A stretch of DNA of 64,000 nt, taken from Mesostigma viride. Lineage: Eukaryota > Streptophyta > Mesostigmatophyceae > Mesostigmatales > Mesostigmataceae. The stretch's first letter is position 1; each line of letters begins with the position of its first letter. The notes beneath the pieces were generated by a model. That model searched no databases, was not told the DNA's origin, and saw nothing but the letters and a program-made list of their open reading frames with translations. Location: positions 679,635 through 743,634 of the forward strand of contig RPFO01000744.1 in assembly GCA_009746045.1 (NCBI GenBank), written 5' to 3'. Positions 48,089-63,000 of the stretch are shown here, one piece after another. The position numbers were made by a program, and so were the translations under genes.

Positions 48089-51000
48089 GGTGGTACGCGG
48101 TTTGAAGGTCTGTAGAGAGTGCTTCGATGTTGTGTGTTTGTGTGCAGAGGAAACTTTTGGATGCCGACAGAGGTATCCTTCTCGGCCATTTATATGTTCG
48201 CCTGGCCTGCACGCCGAACGCTCGCGAACGCTCGCGAATGGGCGATTTGTTCGCCAGTCGCGCCCGGAAGAATCCATTGTCGACGAGATGTCTCAGGAGT
48301 TTTCGCGACGCTGTACGGTATGGAAAGGAACAGGAACAAATTCCGGCATCATGCCACGTGGTATGCCGTTGCAGGACTGCTGCACGGGTCTTTCCCGCCA
48401 TTGGTCTGTTCCCTTCATGTAATGCTGTCACCAGTAACTTGCCTTCTGATGTTGGACTCTACAGTAGAGGTTGTTGTTGACTTGTTGTTGTTGTTGCCCA
48501 CCCCGCACACGTGACACTACTGGACATGGGCAGCAGAGATATGGAAACGCCTGGCTGGATGTTGGACTACAATCACGTGTACCTCGGTAGTGTGGAAGGC
48601 TGGAAGCTCGGTTTGACGGTTGCCCTTCTCTTGACACGGGTGGGCCACCAGGCAACCAGTTAAAATTATGAGTCGTCGCAGGGTCGGCGAGTGTTGCACA
48701 CTCGATTTTGGCATGCCGTTCGATGCATTTGCTGTGCATGGTGAGCCAACTTAGCTTACCGTTCCCTTCGCAATAAATTTTGGACTGTAAGAAGAGCATT
48801 TTTGACGTGGTATCGTTTCAGTTAGACAGAGACTGCGCTCTGGTTTTCCCGCTTTTTGCCTTTCTGATACAGCGTTTTTGGGGATGCTAAAGTGATGACC
48901 TTCTGGCGGATGGAAGTAATCGGCAGGGGCTGTTGCGTTCACCATATCGCAAGGCGCTATAGTTTCCTCCACAGCGGGATTTTCAAAGCTTTGAGCCAAA
49001 GCGGGCACAAGCTACGTCGGGCAACGTGAACCTAGCTTATTCCTTTTCGATCCCTCCCCGGGGTTCCTCCGGCGGTCGAACTCTCTCTGCCCCCCCCCCC
49101 CCCCCCCCCCCTCCCCCCATGAGTACAACTTGAATCTCCCCCGTAACACTGTAGGTTACCCGTCTGAATCTTGCGCCACGAGTTAACCGCTGCTAAAAGT
49201 TCGCTGTGGAAAATCTTTTGCCAGCATTGCGGAATATGAGGTTTGCATTCGAATAATATCGTATACTTGTAAAAGCGCTTAGCCCCTCCTTATTTAATAT
49301 GATTTAGCGGATTCATTTGTTACACTTTGGAATGCCCCTTTACTCATTGATGCACGTATTCTGTTTGCATTTTCCTGTGAATGTCCCCATTCACGCTGGC
49401 AGTTTCCTACGTTGAGTTTTTACGCCATATTAATCTCATCGAAGGCTGCTCGGCTATTGATTCTTTGACCGTAACCTTGGTGCCATGTAATCCAGGGAGA
49501 AAGGGGGTGAGGGACACATGAGGGCAGGTTATCTGCCCGTGCTGTTGTAAGGATCATGGAGCCTAGGAGTAGTTGATGCCCTTGGTATGCAAGAGGTGGG
49601 TGCCTGCTTCTGCGCTATTATAGGAGTCATAGGAATTGCGCTGATGACTGATGTCCATTAAAAATTAAATTAAATTATAACATGCCTCCGTTGGGAGATC
49701 ATGTAGCACATATTCCATGATGGATGGGTGGAGTGGAGGAAGCCGCGTAATCGAACTAACCTAACTCTAAGCTATCTAGTCTAGAAAAGCCTAACTACAC
49801 TACTCATCAAAACGCCTCCTCCTCTTGGGGGGAGGGGGCTTGCCCACAGGGTCTGGCGTGTGAGCCTTGACAATCTTCTGCCACCGCGTCTTGTCCTGCA
49901 TGGCAGTCCAAAGACGGGAGAGAGAGTGGATGCGATTTTCAAACTGCGCGGGGACCACTAGGTCAGCCATCAACTGCTGTGGGTAGGTCAGGACATGTTT
50001 GCCTACCTTCTTAGGAATGTCCTTGGGGCCAGGCCAGGTCAGAATGTGTCGCCCTGGCTGGCCAAGCCGCTGGGGGCCTGCCAGACCAAGGGCGGTGTCG
50101 ACCTGGCTGGTGCGAGCAAGGTGTCCTACAAATGCTATCCTACGCTGCCTAATCTCGTCCGAAATGCGAGGCATACCATGATACAAAGACTCTGATGACG
50201 GGCGCTCGGAAAACCCTACGTTAAGGACCTGTCGGAGCATCCTGTAAACCGTGCCGTTGAGCCTAGCTGCCAGTTTGGGTGTGAGTGTCCACGCCTCGGC
50301 GCCATACGTGAGCACCGTGAGGAGGAGGACCTTGAAGAGCATGCGCTTGCGGTGCTCGCCCAGGCCCTTCGAGCGCCAGTAGGTGTTGAGCGAACGGAGC
50401 CTGGCCCATGCAGGCCAGGCCGATGCGGGTGTCCACATCGTCGGCTGTGTCAGGGAGCCAACTCCCCAACAGTTTGAAGCGATCGCGGAACGGGGAGCGT
50501 CTCTCTGCATAGGCATAGATAGCATGGCTAAATTCTTAATGCAACACCCATGGGGGGTCCCATTATAGGCATGGCTTGGCTAAATTCTGAAGGTATCATC
50601 CATGGGGGCCATTATGGGCGCACATGCGCGTAGGCCACATGCTAGGCTAAGCCTGACTAATCTACACTACTGTTATATATTCCCTAGACTGAGGTGGCAG
50701 GACTAGGTGCCTGCCAGGGCTTGTTGTGGTCAACGTGGATGACCCCCCCCTCCAGTATATATATTAAAAATATAATTACTTACAGCAGAGTAAAATCACT
50801 CAAACCAAAGCAAACGCCCAGCTATAAACCTATATACAGAGCCATGTCAAAGCTCTATACTACGATAAGACCAATGGAAACGCCTAACGGGAGGAACCTA
50901 ATAGCCCTGCTGCACCGCAAAATCAGCCCGCGTACGGCGGAGCATGATGTCAGCCATGGCCCGAGTCAGCGCCACCGACAAGCGCTGACGCCAATATGAC

Positions 51001-54000
51001 GTCCAGGTCCGCGCCGACCATGGGGCCCGCTGGCCCTCCAGGTCCAGCCGGTCCTCCCGGAGCCGGCAACACTCCTTGAAGAAGGCGGAGGTCAGGGGCC
51101 CCATGGCCCCAAACTCCTCCAGGACAAAGGGCACCACACGATGGTGCCCGACGTCGCCGTAGGCCAGGAGCTTGGCCCGCTCCGCCCGGTCCGCCGTGTA
51201 ACCTGCCGTGAGGGAGGCCCCAGCCACGTGGCTAAGAGCCAAGGGCCGCGCCACCGAAGCGTCAATAAGCAGATGCCGGCCACCCCCCTCAAAGTCCAGC
51301 ACCACGATGTCAGGCCGGTGGTTGGGGAATAGAAGGCAGCGCCATCCGCATCCTCGGACCGGATGTTCGCGTGGGGGAAAACCGACCGAATCATGGCGAG
51401 CACCACCGTCAGGAGGACAGTGTGCAAATACAAATACCAATTCTGATTCTGTTGGCCCCCCATGCAGGCAAGGTAGTGAGTCCCCGTGGGATCCAGCGGC
51501 TGCCCACAGCTACCACAAGGCCGCCCGGCCGGAACAAGAGGCTGCGGGGCAAATCAGCTGGTGCCGGAGCGCCACCGAGTAGTGGCTGGGAGCCAAGGCG
51601 AATGGGGGGCCATGGGAAGAGCACGAAGGTACGCCGAGCCCACACTCCGCAAGGAAAGCGAGAACAGCCACGCACGTCCCTGGGCGTTGAGGTCCGCGAA
51701 AAGAGCAATCCAATCAGCCGTGTGCAGAATACCCGCGTAGGTTTTCTGGTGTTTATCGATGACGCGAGCAGGGAATGCGGCGGGAGATTGAACGGAGGCG
51801 ACCGAGGGAGTGCCGCGAGGGAGGTGGCGCTGTACCGCCTGAGCGGCACGGACGGGAGAACAGGCCTGCTGGATCTCAGCATAGGCCTCCTGGATGGCGG
51901 TGACGAAGGGCAAAGGGCTGCTGGGGTCCAGGAGGTCAGGCGCTGCCGTTGCCAAAAGGGGCAGGAGCCGGCAGCTTTCCGCCCACGACTGAGCGACGGA
52001 GCCCAAAAAGGCTGCTGGGGCCAGCCGGGCGGCACGAGTCAGACCGCAGCCACCCATCCGTGCAGGCAGGGAGGCAATGCGAATAGCATGTGGCGGGAGG
52101 TCGGGGCCCGGGACCAGCTGCGCCAAGGCCGACTGGATGCGTTCGTCGTGGCCCTCGGCGGCCAGCCGGACCTGAGACGGAAGAGCGCCCCGGAGCCAGT
52201 GAACGACGCGAGGGTGAGCGCAAAACCACAGAAGCAGACCCTTGGTCTGCGAATCATGAAGGCGCGCAATCAAGGGCAGTACCTCAGTGCGTGCCTCGAG
52301 GGCGGCCCGCAGAGCATCGATGACAAACGCGGGGTCGCCAACCGGAACGCCAGTATATATATTAAAAATATAATTACTTACAGCAGAGTGAAATCACTCA
52401 AACCAAAGCAAACGCCCAGCTATAAACCTATATACAGAGCCATGTCAAAGCTCTATACTACGATAAGACCAATGGAAACGCCTAACGGGAGGAACCTAAT
52501 AGCCCTGCTGCACCGCAAAATCAGCCCGCGTACGGCGGAGCATGATGTCAGCCATGGCCCGAGTCAGCGCCACCGACAAGCGCTGACGCCAATATGACGT
52601 CCAGGTCCGCGCCGACCATGGGGCCCGCTGGCCCTCCAGGTCCAGCCGGTCCTCCCGGAGCCGGCAACACTCCTTGAAGAAGGCGGAGGTCAGGGGCCCC
52701 ATGGCCCCAAACTCCTCCAGGACAAAGGGCACCACACGATGGTGCCCGACGTCGCCGTAGGCCAGGAGCTTGGCCCGCTCCGCCCGGTCCGCCGTGTAAC
52801 CTGCCGTGAGGGAGGCCCCAGCCACGTGGCTAAGAGCCAAGGGCCGCGCCACCGAAACGTCAATAAGCAGATGCCGGCCACCCCCCTCAAAGTCCAGCAC
52901 CACGATGTCAGGCCGGTGGTTGGGGGAATAGAAGGCAGCGCCATCCGCATCCTCGGACCGGATGTTCGCGTGGGGGAAAACCGACCGAATCATGGCGAGC
53001 ACCACCGTCAGGAGGACAGTGTGCAAATACAAATACCAATTCTGATACCACCAGTATATAGGGTCTGCTTCTGTGGTTTTGCGCTCACCCTCGCGTCGTT
53101 CACTGGCTCCGGGGCGCTCTTCCGTCTCAGGTCCGGCTGGCCGCCGAGGGCCACGACGAACGCATCCAGTCGGCCTTGGCGCAGCTGGTCCCGGGCCCCG
53201 ACCTCCCGCCACATGCTATTCGCATTGCCTCCCTGCCTGCACGGATGGGTGGCTGCGGTCTGACTCGTGCCGCCCGGCTGGCCCCAGCAGCCTTTTTGGG
53301 CTCCGTCGCTCAGTCGTGGGCGGAAAGCTGCCGGCTCCTGCCCCTTTTGGCAACGGCAGCGCCTGACCTCCTGGACCCCAGCAGCCCTTTGCCCTTCGTC
53401 ACCGCCATCCAGGAGGCCTATGCTGAGATCCAGCAGGCCTGTTCTCCCGTCCGTGCCGCTCAGGCGGTACAGCGCCACCTCCCTCGCGGCACTCCCTCGG
53501 TCGCCTCCGTTCAATCTCCCGCCGCATTCCCTGCTCGCGTCATCGATAAACACCAGAAAACCTACGCGGGTATTCTGCACACGGCTGATTGGATTGCTCT
53601 TTTCGCGGACCTCAACGCCCAGGGACGTGCGTGGCTGTTCTCGCTTTCCTTGCGGAGTGTGGGCTCGGCGTACCTTCGTGCTCTTCCCATGGCCCCCCCA
53701 TTCGCCTTGGCTCCCAGCCACTACTCGGTGGCGCTCCGGCACCAGCTATTTGCCCCGCAGCCTCTTGTTCCGGCCGGGCGGCCTTGTGGTAGCTGTGGGC
53801 AGCCGCTGGATCCCACGGGGACTCACTACCTTGCCTGCATGGGGGCCAACAGAATCAGAATTGGTATTTGTATTTGCACACTGTCCTCCTGACGGTGGTG
53901 CTCGCCATGATTCGGTCGGTTTTCCCCCACGCGAACATCCGGTCCGAGGATGCGGATGGCGCTGCCTTCTATTCCCCCAACCACCGGCCTGACATCGTGG

Positions 54001-57000
54001 TGCTGGACTTTGAGGGGGGTGGCCGGCATCTGCTTATTGACGTTTCGGTGGCGCGGCCCTTGGCTCTTAGCCACGTGGCTGGGGCCTCCCTCACGGCAGG
54101 TTACACGGCGGACCGGGCGGAGCGGGCCAAGCTCCTGGCCTACGGCGACGTCGGGCACCATCGTGTGGTGCCCTTTGTCCTGGAGGAGTTTGGGGCCATG
54201 GGGCCCCTGACCTCCGCCTTCTTCAAGGAGTGTTGCCGGCTCCGGGAGGACCGGCTGGACCTGGAGGGCCAGCGGGCCCCATGGTCGGCGCGGACCTGGA
54301 CGTCATATTGGCGTCAGCGCTTGTCGGTGGCGCTGACTCGGGCCATGGCGGACATCATGCTCCGCCGTACGCGGGCTGATTTTGCGGTGCAGCAGGGCTA
54401 TTAGGTTCCTCCCGTTAGGCGTTTCCATTGGTCTTATCGTAGTATAGAGCTTTGACATGGCTCTGTATATAGGTTTATAGCTGGGCGTTTGCTTTGGTTT
54501 GAGTGATTTCACTCTGCTGTAAGTAATTATATTTTTAATATATATATATGTGCAGTTCTTGGACGTTTGGAATCATGGCATGGCTAACGTGATGACTGAC
54601 TAGCTACCTTTTCAGTGGTTTTCCATTTGCGGGTATTTCCTCGTAAATGGTGGGAGAGCGATCACAGCAATGGTGCTCACCGCTAGACACTCCCGGCCAG
54701 TTAGGCTCGAAACACACGCCCTGATCAAGCATGCTGTTTCCGGCCCCACCGTCTAGGTCATCTAGTCGCTCTACACGCAAGCCAGCCATAATTTCAATGC
54801 ACAAGGATACACATTTCCATCACCATTCATCTTCATCATCCTGAACGACTCGAACACGCGGACAAGATAACGGCAGGCTCGAGCTACCATGGTCCGGATT
54901 CTCCCGATTTCTGGCCTGCGCTGGTTGTCTCCTTGATATACCGGCTTCCCACGGGGATCCCACGGGGACTCACTACGTTTGCACCTAGCTGCATGGGGGG
55001 CCAACAAAATCAGAATTGGTATTTGTATTTGCACACTGTCCTCCTGACGGTGGTGCTCGCCATGGTTCGGTCGGTTTTCCCCACGCGATGTTCATCCGGT
55101 GCATGCGAGGATGCGGATGACGCTGCCTTCTATTCCCCCAACCACCGGCCTGACATCGTGGTGCTGGACTTTGAGGGGGGTGGCCGGCATCTGCTTATTG
55201 ACGTTTTGGTGGCGCGGCCCTTGGCTCTTAGCCACGTGGCTGGGGCCTCCCTCACGGCAGGTTACACGGCGGACCGGGCGGAGCGGGCCAAGCTCCTGGC
55301 CTACGGCGACGTCGGGCACCATCGTGTGGTGCCCTTTGTGCTGGAGGAGTTTGGGGCCATGGGGCCCCTGACCTCCGCCTTCTTCAAGGAGTGTTGCCGG
55401 CTCCGGGAGGACCGGCTGGACCTGGAAGGCCAGCGGGCCCCATGGTCGGCGCGGACCTGGACGTCATATTGGCGTCAGCGCTTGTCGGTGGCGCTGACTC
55501 GGGCCATGGCTGACATCATGCTCCGCCGAACGCGTGCTGATTTTGCGGTGCAGCAGGGCTATTAGGTTCCTCCCGTTAGGAGTTTCCATTGGTCTTATCG
55601 TAGTATAGAGCTTTGACATGGCTCTGTATATAGGTTTATAGCTGGGCGTTTGCTTTGGTTTGAGTGATTTTACTCTGCTGTAAGTAATTATATTTTTGAT
55701 ATATATACTGGCTTCCCCCCTGCGCTCTGCCGGAGCTGAAGGTAGGTGGGCCATAGCTCGCGTCGCCGCTGTTGCTGGGCCAGGGCAAGTCATCGTCCAG
55801 CGTGAAGCGAGTCCGCGAGAGCTTCTTGCGGCATTAATAAGGAACGACAGCTTGTCCGCCATGTACTTCAAGGTGAGGAGCACGGGTGCCGGGCCAGCCT
55901 TACCCCGCGCGGGGGGGAGCCGGCGGACAGCCGACATCCGCAGCTGATGCGGACATAGCTATAGGGTGAAAATTTAATCTGATCATGGCTAAACAATGGC
56001 TACTACTAGGGCATGGCGTCTCATCAGAGAGCTCTCTGCATAGGCAAAGCAAGGCTACATTCTTAATGCATCATCCGTGTGGATTCCCATCATAGGCGCA
56101 CATAGGCGTGGGCCACATGCTATGCGAACTAAGCCTGACTAGTCTACCGGCACTACTGCTATCTATTCCCTAAGCTGGGGTGGCAGGGGGCGCCTGCCAG
56201 GGCTTGTGTTTGACGTCGATGACCGCCCCCCTCCAGTATACGGGCTTCCCTGGCCCCTGCAGTCTGTCTTCCGGAGCTGGAGGTAGGTCGGCCATAGCTC
56301 GATCCGTCGCCGTTGTTGCTGCGCCATGCAGGGTCAAGTCGTTGTCCAGCGTGTAGGAAGTCCTCGCGAGCTGCTTGCGGAAGGCCAGGAACAACAGCTT
56401 ATCCGCCATGTAATCAAAGGTGAGGAGCACGGCAGCCGGGCCAGCCTTGTCGTCAGAAAGCAACAAACGTGAAAATGCTAGCTGCCCAAATCCCGGGTTG
56501 GTCAGTACGCCGTACGGAGCCGCAAAAATACGGGAAAACGTACACTGAAGGCCTCCGCCGTATATACGCGTACTTTACTTCAGAATACGCGGTTTGGACT
56601 TGGAATTTTTCGGGGGTACCAGCGGGCAGCGGGCACTGGCGCGGTGCCCAGGTTCTGGGCGCGGCGCGTTCACTGCACATTTGAGATTTTTACTACTAGA
56701 AGTAGATGCGTACAGTTCTTTCCATAAAGCGCAAGCCTTGCAAAATCTTTGGCCGGTAGGAATCAGCTAGGACTAGGTACATAACGCATAATGCCAGCAA
56801 ATGCCAGCTGTGCTACTGACGGTGTAATGCAATATAGCGACGACGAGGCCAGTGCGACTGTGCGGTAGTGTGCAGCCATTTTCGATATGCAGCCATGCCG
56901 AAGAAAGGGCCTGAATGGGATTTCGTTGTCGAGAAGAAAGAAGCAGTCACAGATGCTGTTAGTAACACAACGCAGTATGTGTCGAGGATGTTCTGCTCAT

Positions 57001-60000
57001 TTTGCAACAAGAACTTCTCCTGCAAGGCGGGGCCAATCAGCGTATTCCGAGTCCGTGCACACTTTGCCGGAATCGCAGGGGAAGGGATGTTACCCTGCGA
57101 CAAAATTCCACCGAATATCCGGAGCAGGTTTCTCAGGATTGCTAACAACAAGTTGCAGAAGTCAGACGCCAAGAAGCATCACAATTTGAACAGGGCAATG
57201 GCGGAGATAGGAGGGGCTGCGCCGGCTGACTTGTCGTCGATCGGTTCCCAGCAAAGGCCAGCTGAGCATCACCAAATGGCTGGTTCCCGTCGACGAACAA
57301 GGTGTCCAGCTGCTGGCTGCCGAATTTTTTATCGAGAACGGCCGTTGTCTCAGCGGCATTGATTGCCTTCAATGCGGCTGAGAGCGCCTCTTTCAAGCAG
57401 ATGGTGGCCGGCATGATCCAGTACAAAGGAGGGCACGCGTACGTCACCCCTCCTTCTCGGAAGTTGTTGGGTGGCGAGCTTCTCGTGAAGAAGAAGGAGA
57501 GCGTGCAGGTGGCTGTCGAGGATCTCAGGGCCAAGAACAACCGTGCATTTTGTCAATGATGAATGTGTGTGTATGTGTATGGAGCTTGTTGTGGGATCCT
57601 TGAGACTTGAGAGCATGGTCCTTATTAGTTGTGTCTTATGTCCTCTCATGCATTATATAGTGGATGGCTTTCCTTACAATTAATTCATTAATTGATTCCT
57701 TACAATTCCCATTGCAGCCTGCTCCCCCCTGCATTTAACAAAGCATAATCAGATAGGATTGCAGGGCATAAATGGAAGATGTTAATAAATAAGCATATAC
57801 ACCAAATTTCAGTTGCAATAACTGCATGACCATCATCAAGGAGCGTGCTAATTGGGTGACTGACAATTGGACCACAAAAACTGTCGCGTATTTTACCGCC
57901 GCGTATTTTACACCCCCCACGTATAATACGCGTATTTTAGGTCCGCGTATTATACCCCGTACCCGTATTTGCCAACCCGGCCCAAATCTGAGATTCCGCG
58001 GAACACAGAAAGTAAGAAAGCCTAGAAGCTACCAGCAAGGAATCGAACATAGGAACTTTGGCATGATTTCTCGGCTGTGTGAGTCTCCTGATCCGAAGGC
58101 ATCTCACTTAACGTTTCGAAACAGCCCTTGCAACTGCGAAAAACCTCTTTACCGGAGAGGGGTGCCAATATGTCCGATATTGTTGAATCTATAGAAGATG
58201 ACTCACCACTAAACCTAAGTGCACAGGAGTACTACGTACGCACGGACCTACGCGACAGCCGACATCCGCAGCTCACCAGTGAGTGCCATGGGGGTAAGAA
58301 TGTTGCGCTTAAACGCTCTTGTAAGAGACTCGGAGTCCTCACCTGCCGGCTGGTCGAAGTGCTTGACGATGACGTTATGGCTGCACTTGGCGATGTCGGC
58401 CTCCTCGCGGAGGTCGAGGGTTTGTTGCTTAAGCTGTGCCGCGATGGTGGAGGCGGTGTGAGTTGGTGTGGTGCTTCAGCATGTCCACCCAGGTCTGGGT
58501 GGGAGGAGCATCGTCAGCTGGGCCAGCAGATGCTGGCCGCGCGGGCGGCGGTGTCAGTTCACCGCCTGGGCGGTGAGGCCTGCGGTGTTTTGCAGGCACT
58601 CAATGGCGATGGCGTTGTCGTGGAGACGGCGCTTGTCGATGTCGAGGAGCTGGCCGGTGATGGCAGTGGCAGTGGATGCGGTGGTGGCGGTGGAGGTGGA
58701 GGCGAGGAGGGCGGAGGTGGAGGTGACGGTGGTGGAAAGGCGGAGCTCAGCAGCCAGCGTGCTGCCCATTGCTGCCACATCTGCAGCGAGGGGAGTCACG
58801 TGCTGCTCCAGGGTAACTGAGGAGGGAGCGAATTAAAGGTGGGTACGGAAGGAGCCCAGATCTCGCCATCCGGTGAGCGCATGAGGAGGGACTCAAAGAA
58901 TGATGTGTTGGAAGTCGTTGGGGTCGGGGGCAACCGAACAGCGATCTGGGAGGGGATTCATAGGTGTTTGCTCAATTTCACAAGTCTTCAAATGAGTAAA
59001 AAAAAAATCTTTCAGATCTGAGGGTACCTAAAGCTGGACTGTTGCAGGCAGCATGTAGACCATGAAAATAGACCACCCACAAAAATTGGGCTCATTCTGA
59101 GCTCAAATGGTGACATGTGACAGCATACATGTGCAGTTTTTCGTCATTTTCCCCCTTTTCTTACATGAAACAAATATGAATAGTGAACAAATGAACTCAT
59201 TTCAGGCTGGATTCTTGCAGGCAGCATGTAGACCATGAAAATAGACCACCCACAAAAATTGGGCTCATTCTGAGCTCAAATGGTGACATGTGACAGCATA
59301 CATGTGCAGTTTTTCGTCATTTTCCCCCTTTTCTTACATGCAACAAATATGAATAGTGGACAAATGAACTCATATCAGGCTGGGTTCTTGCAGGCAGCAT
59401 GTAGACCATGAAAATAGACCACCCACAAAAATTGGGCTCATTCTGAGCTCAAATGGTGACATGTGACAGCATACATGTGCAGTTTTTCGTCATTTTCCCC
59501 CTTTTCTTACATGAAACAAATATGAATAGTGAACAAATGAACTCATTTCAGGCTGGATTCTTGCAGGCAGCATGTATACCATGAAAATAGACCACCCACA
59601 AAAATTGGGCTCATTCTGAGCTCAAATGGTGACATGTGACAGCATACATGTGCAGTTTTTCGTCATTTTCCCCCTTTTCTTATACATGAAACAAATATGA
59701 ATAGTGAACAAATGAACTCATTTCAGGCTGGATTCTTGCAGGCAGCATGTAGACCATGAAAATAGACCACCCACAAAAATTGGGCTCATTCTGAGCTCAA
59801 ATGGTGACATGTGACAGCATACATGTGCAGTTTTTCGTCATTTTCCCCCTTTACTTACATGAAACAAATATGAATAGTGGACAAATGAACTCATTTCAGG
59901 CTGGATTCTTGCAGGCAGCATGTAGACCATGAAAATAGACCACCCACAAAAATTGGGCTCATTCTGAGCTCAAATGGTGACATGTGACAGCATACATGTG

Positions 60001-63000
60001 CAGTTTTTCGTCATTTTCTCGGTTATCTTACATGAAACAAATATGAATATTGAACAAATGAACTCAGATCAGGCTGGAAACTTGTAAGCAGCATGTAGAC
60101 CATCAAACAGTATAGCAGATGGGCCATGTCGCAACTCCACGTGGAGTGGGCGATGCCAAACATGCGTCGTATCGCATGGTGGCACCCCTCCACGTGGTGC
60201 CGTCGCCCATGCACCAGCACCTCCGCCACAACCGGCACCGAGCATTCGTATTTCCCATGGTGTCGGCCAAACTCTGGCAAGGTGACTGTCACATGCTCCA
60301 GGCCGGCAGCGACAAAGAGCCCCACCACCAGCTGCCGGCGTTCATTGCAGGACAGCCCCCAATATTTGCTACGTGCCGCCTCCCATATTACAAAGGATGA
60401 CAGGGGGCTCTGGGGATCTTGTATGCATCTATGTTTACAACACCGCCCGCGCAGCTCTGCCGCGATCACATGGGCATTACAGGCGTATTTCAGTACTGTT
60501 GTTGCTGATGATTTGAATCCTGCTGTGCGGCACCCACCACCTACATCATCATCGTCATCACTGCCGATATCCAGATGGTCGACCTGATCGTCATGATCAA
60601 CGTCTACTACGACGTTGTAGGCCTCGTACAAGGGGAATCGACGCTGCCTGGGCATCAATTCCCCTTGTACGAGACAGGCCCCTGGTGGTCGGGACGTAAG
60701 AGCAGCAACACCAAAACGGCAACGAACATTCTCCAGCAAGCTGCCTCATCCCCGGCTAAAACAGGGGGCCTGGGGCAAGGGTCTTCTTCAATTTCCAACG
60801 ACATCCAATTCCAGCGCCCCCCACCATATTCGTCACGGCGCCTCCAATAGTCTGAACCTTCACGACCGCCCATGGCAGCTCTCGCAATTATGTTGGCACG
60901 CCTCTCCCAATTATGCCTCTCCTGCCTCGTTTGTGGCTCGATCTTCCGCTGACTCAGCGCGGCGCATGAGAGTTCCATTCAGAATTCATTCACCGACCCC
61001 CAACACTGACCGTACAGCCAGAACAAACGAAAAGGTCTTGCATTCTCAATGAAAATGGGCTGTAACGGCATTCCATTGAGAATTCCATTCAGAACTCATT
61101 CACCGACCCCCAACACTGACCGTACAGCCTGAACTGGGCTGAACATGCGAAAAGGACTTGCATTCTCAATGAAAATGGGCTGTTGCGGCATTCCATTGAG
61201 AATTCCATTGAGAACCCATTCACCGACCCCCAACACTGACCGTACAGCCTGAACTGGGCTGAACATGCAAAAAGGACTTGCATTCTCAATGAAAATGGGC
61301 TGTTGCGGCATTCCATTGAGAATTCCATTGAGAACCCATTCACCGACCCCCAACACTGACCGTACAGCCTGAACTGGGCTGAGCATGCAAAAAGGACTTG
61401 CATTCTCAATGAAAATGGGCTGTTGCGGCATTCCATTGAGAATTCCATTGAGAACCCATTCACCGACCCCCAACACTGACCGTACAGCCTGAACTGGGCT
61501 GAACATGCAAAAAGGACTTGCATTCTCAATGAAAATGGGCTGTTGCGGCATTCCATTGAGAATTCCATTGAGAACTCATTCACCGACCCCCAACACTGAC
61601 CGTACAACCTGAACTGGGCTGAACATGCGAGAAACGAAGGACCATCCAAAAAGTGAAAAAATTCTGAAACAGTCCGCGGCGTTGTCCGAGCCTCGCATGC
61701 AAATGGCATTTGAATGAACAAAGCGCAGTGACCGTCGTCTTTGCGCGCGCGCGGGTGGAGGTGCGTGCACTAGTCTGCCAAGAAAACACTGCAGGGCATG
61801 CGCGCACGAACACAACGAGAACGTGCCAGCCTATGACGTCGTCGACGATGAAGTTCGTCGTCCGCTAAATTGTAGGGGATATGGCGGAGTATCTGAGTGA
61901 AACAGAGAGGCTGCGGGCAGAACGACTGTGTTATGGACAAACTGCGGGTGTTTGCCTCTTAGGCCATGCCGATGGGGCAGACAACAACTGTCGGGGCCGA
62001 AATGGTGAAAGCTGCAACCTATTTGCTCACGCGATCTGCGTCAAGGCAATTGACGGGAATAAAAATGGGGAGGAGTGGTGGTGCCCAGGATGCCGTGACG
62101 TGGACCCCGGTGGCGTGAAAGTTGCCAATGGCCGGGCCCACTTCGAATGTTCCGCGGTCCAAGCCAAGTGTGTGACACTTTTCCTTCAATTTTGAGGCAA
62201 AAATCTTGAATTTTGGCTTGCGAACGTATAAATTTCACGTAAATATTACAATTTGTGGGTATTTATCTCATTGTAAGTCTCGTGTGACATAAAAACTTTA
62301 CATTAGCGTGAAATTGCATTGTTTCATTGAAGAATATCATGGATACATTCGTCGCACTTGAGACGGAGTCGACTGAATTTACTAAAGACTCGTCCAACAT
62401 AAAATAAAGTCTTCGAACGTCACTTCTTATTCTTGCTCCTTGCTTCTGCTTCCAATTTCTGCTCTTCTGTTTTGGACTTCTTCCTCTTTGGATCGATGGA
62501 CATCGCAGGTGCCCACTTTGCCACATCATTCCAACTCTTTCCGTCCATCAGAGTCACCACCTTCTTCACATAGTCCAAAGGCATCCAGAACTTGCCCCGA
62601 TGCAACTTTCCGCCCTCTGTCTCTTCTGGAAAAAACTTCATGCAAACGTCCCTCCATTTCCGATCGTATCCACCTACCTGCCCGTACAACTTCACCTCCT
62701 GTAACTTGGTATACTTTTGCTTTTCCCTACTCGCATTGGCCCTTCTCATGGTGTTCTCGGCCCACCCATCAATCCAGAAGCACTCCGGTGCTCCGTGTTT
62801 CTGTTCCCCGTCCATAAAGTCTCATCCACAGCGTAGGCTTCTCATAAGGCTCTTGGCTCTGCGCATTCGCTTCCACCCCTTCAGACTGAGCAGTAAGTTT
62901 AGCTGCAGGACCGAAGCCCACCGCAGCGTTCGCCCGCACCACATCATTACCTGCGCGTAACCAATCGGCACATCAACGACGGACTAAAGTCAACGTAGAT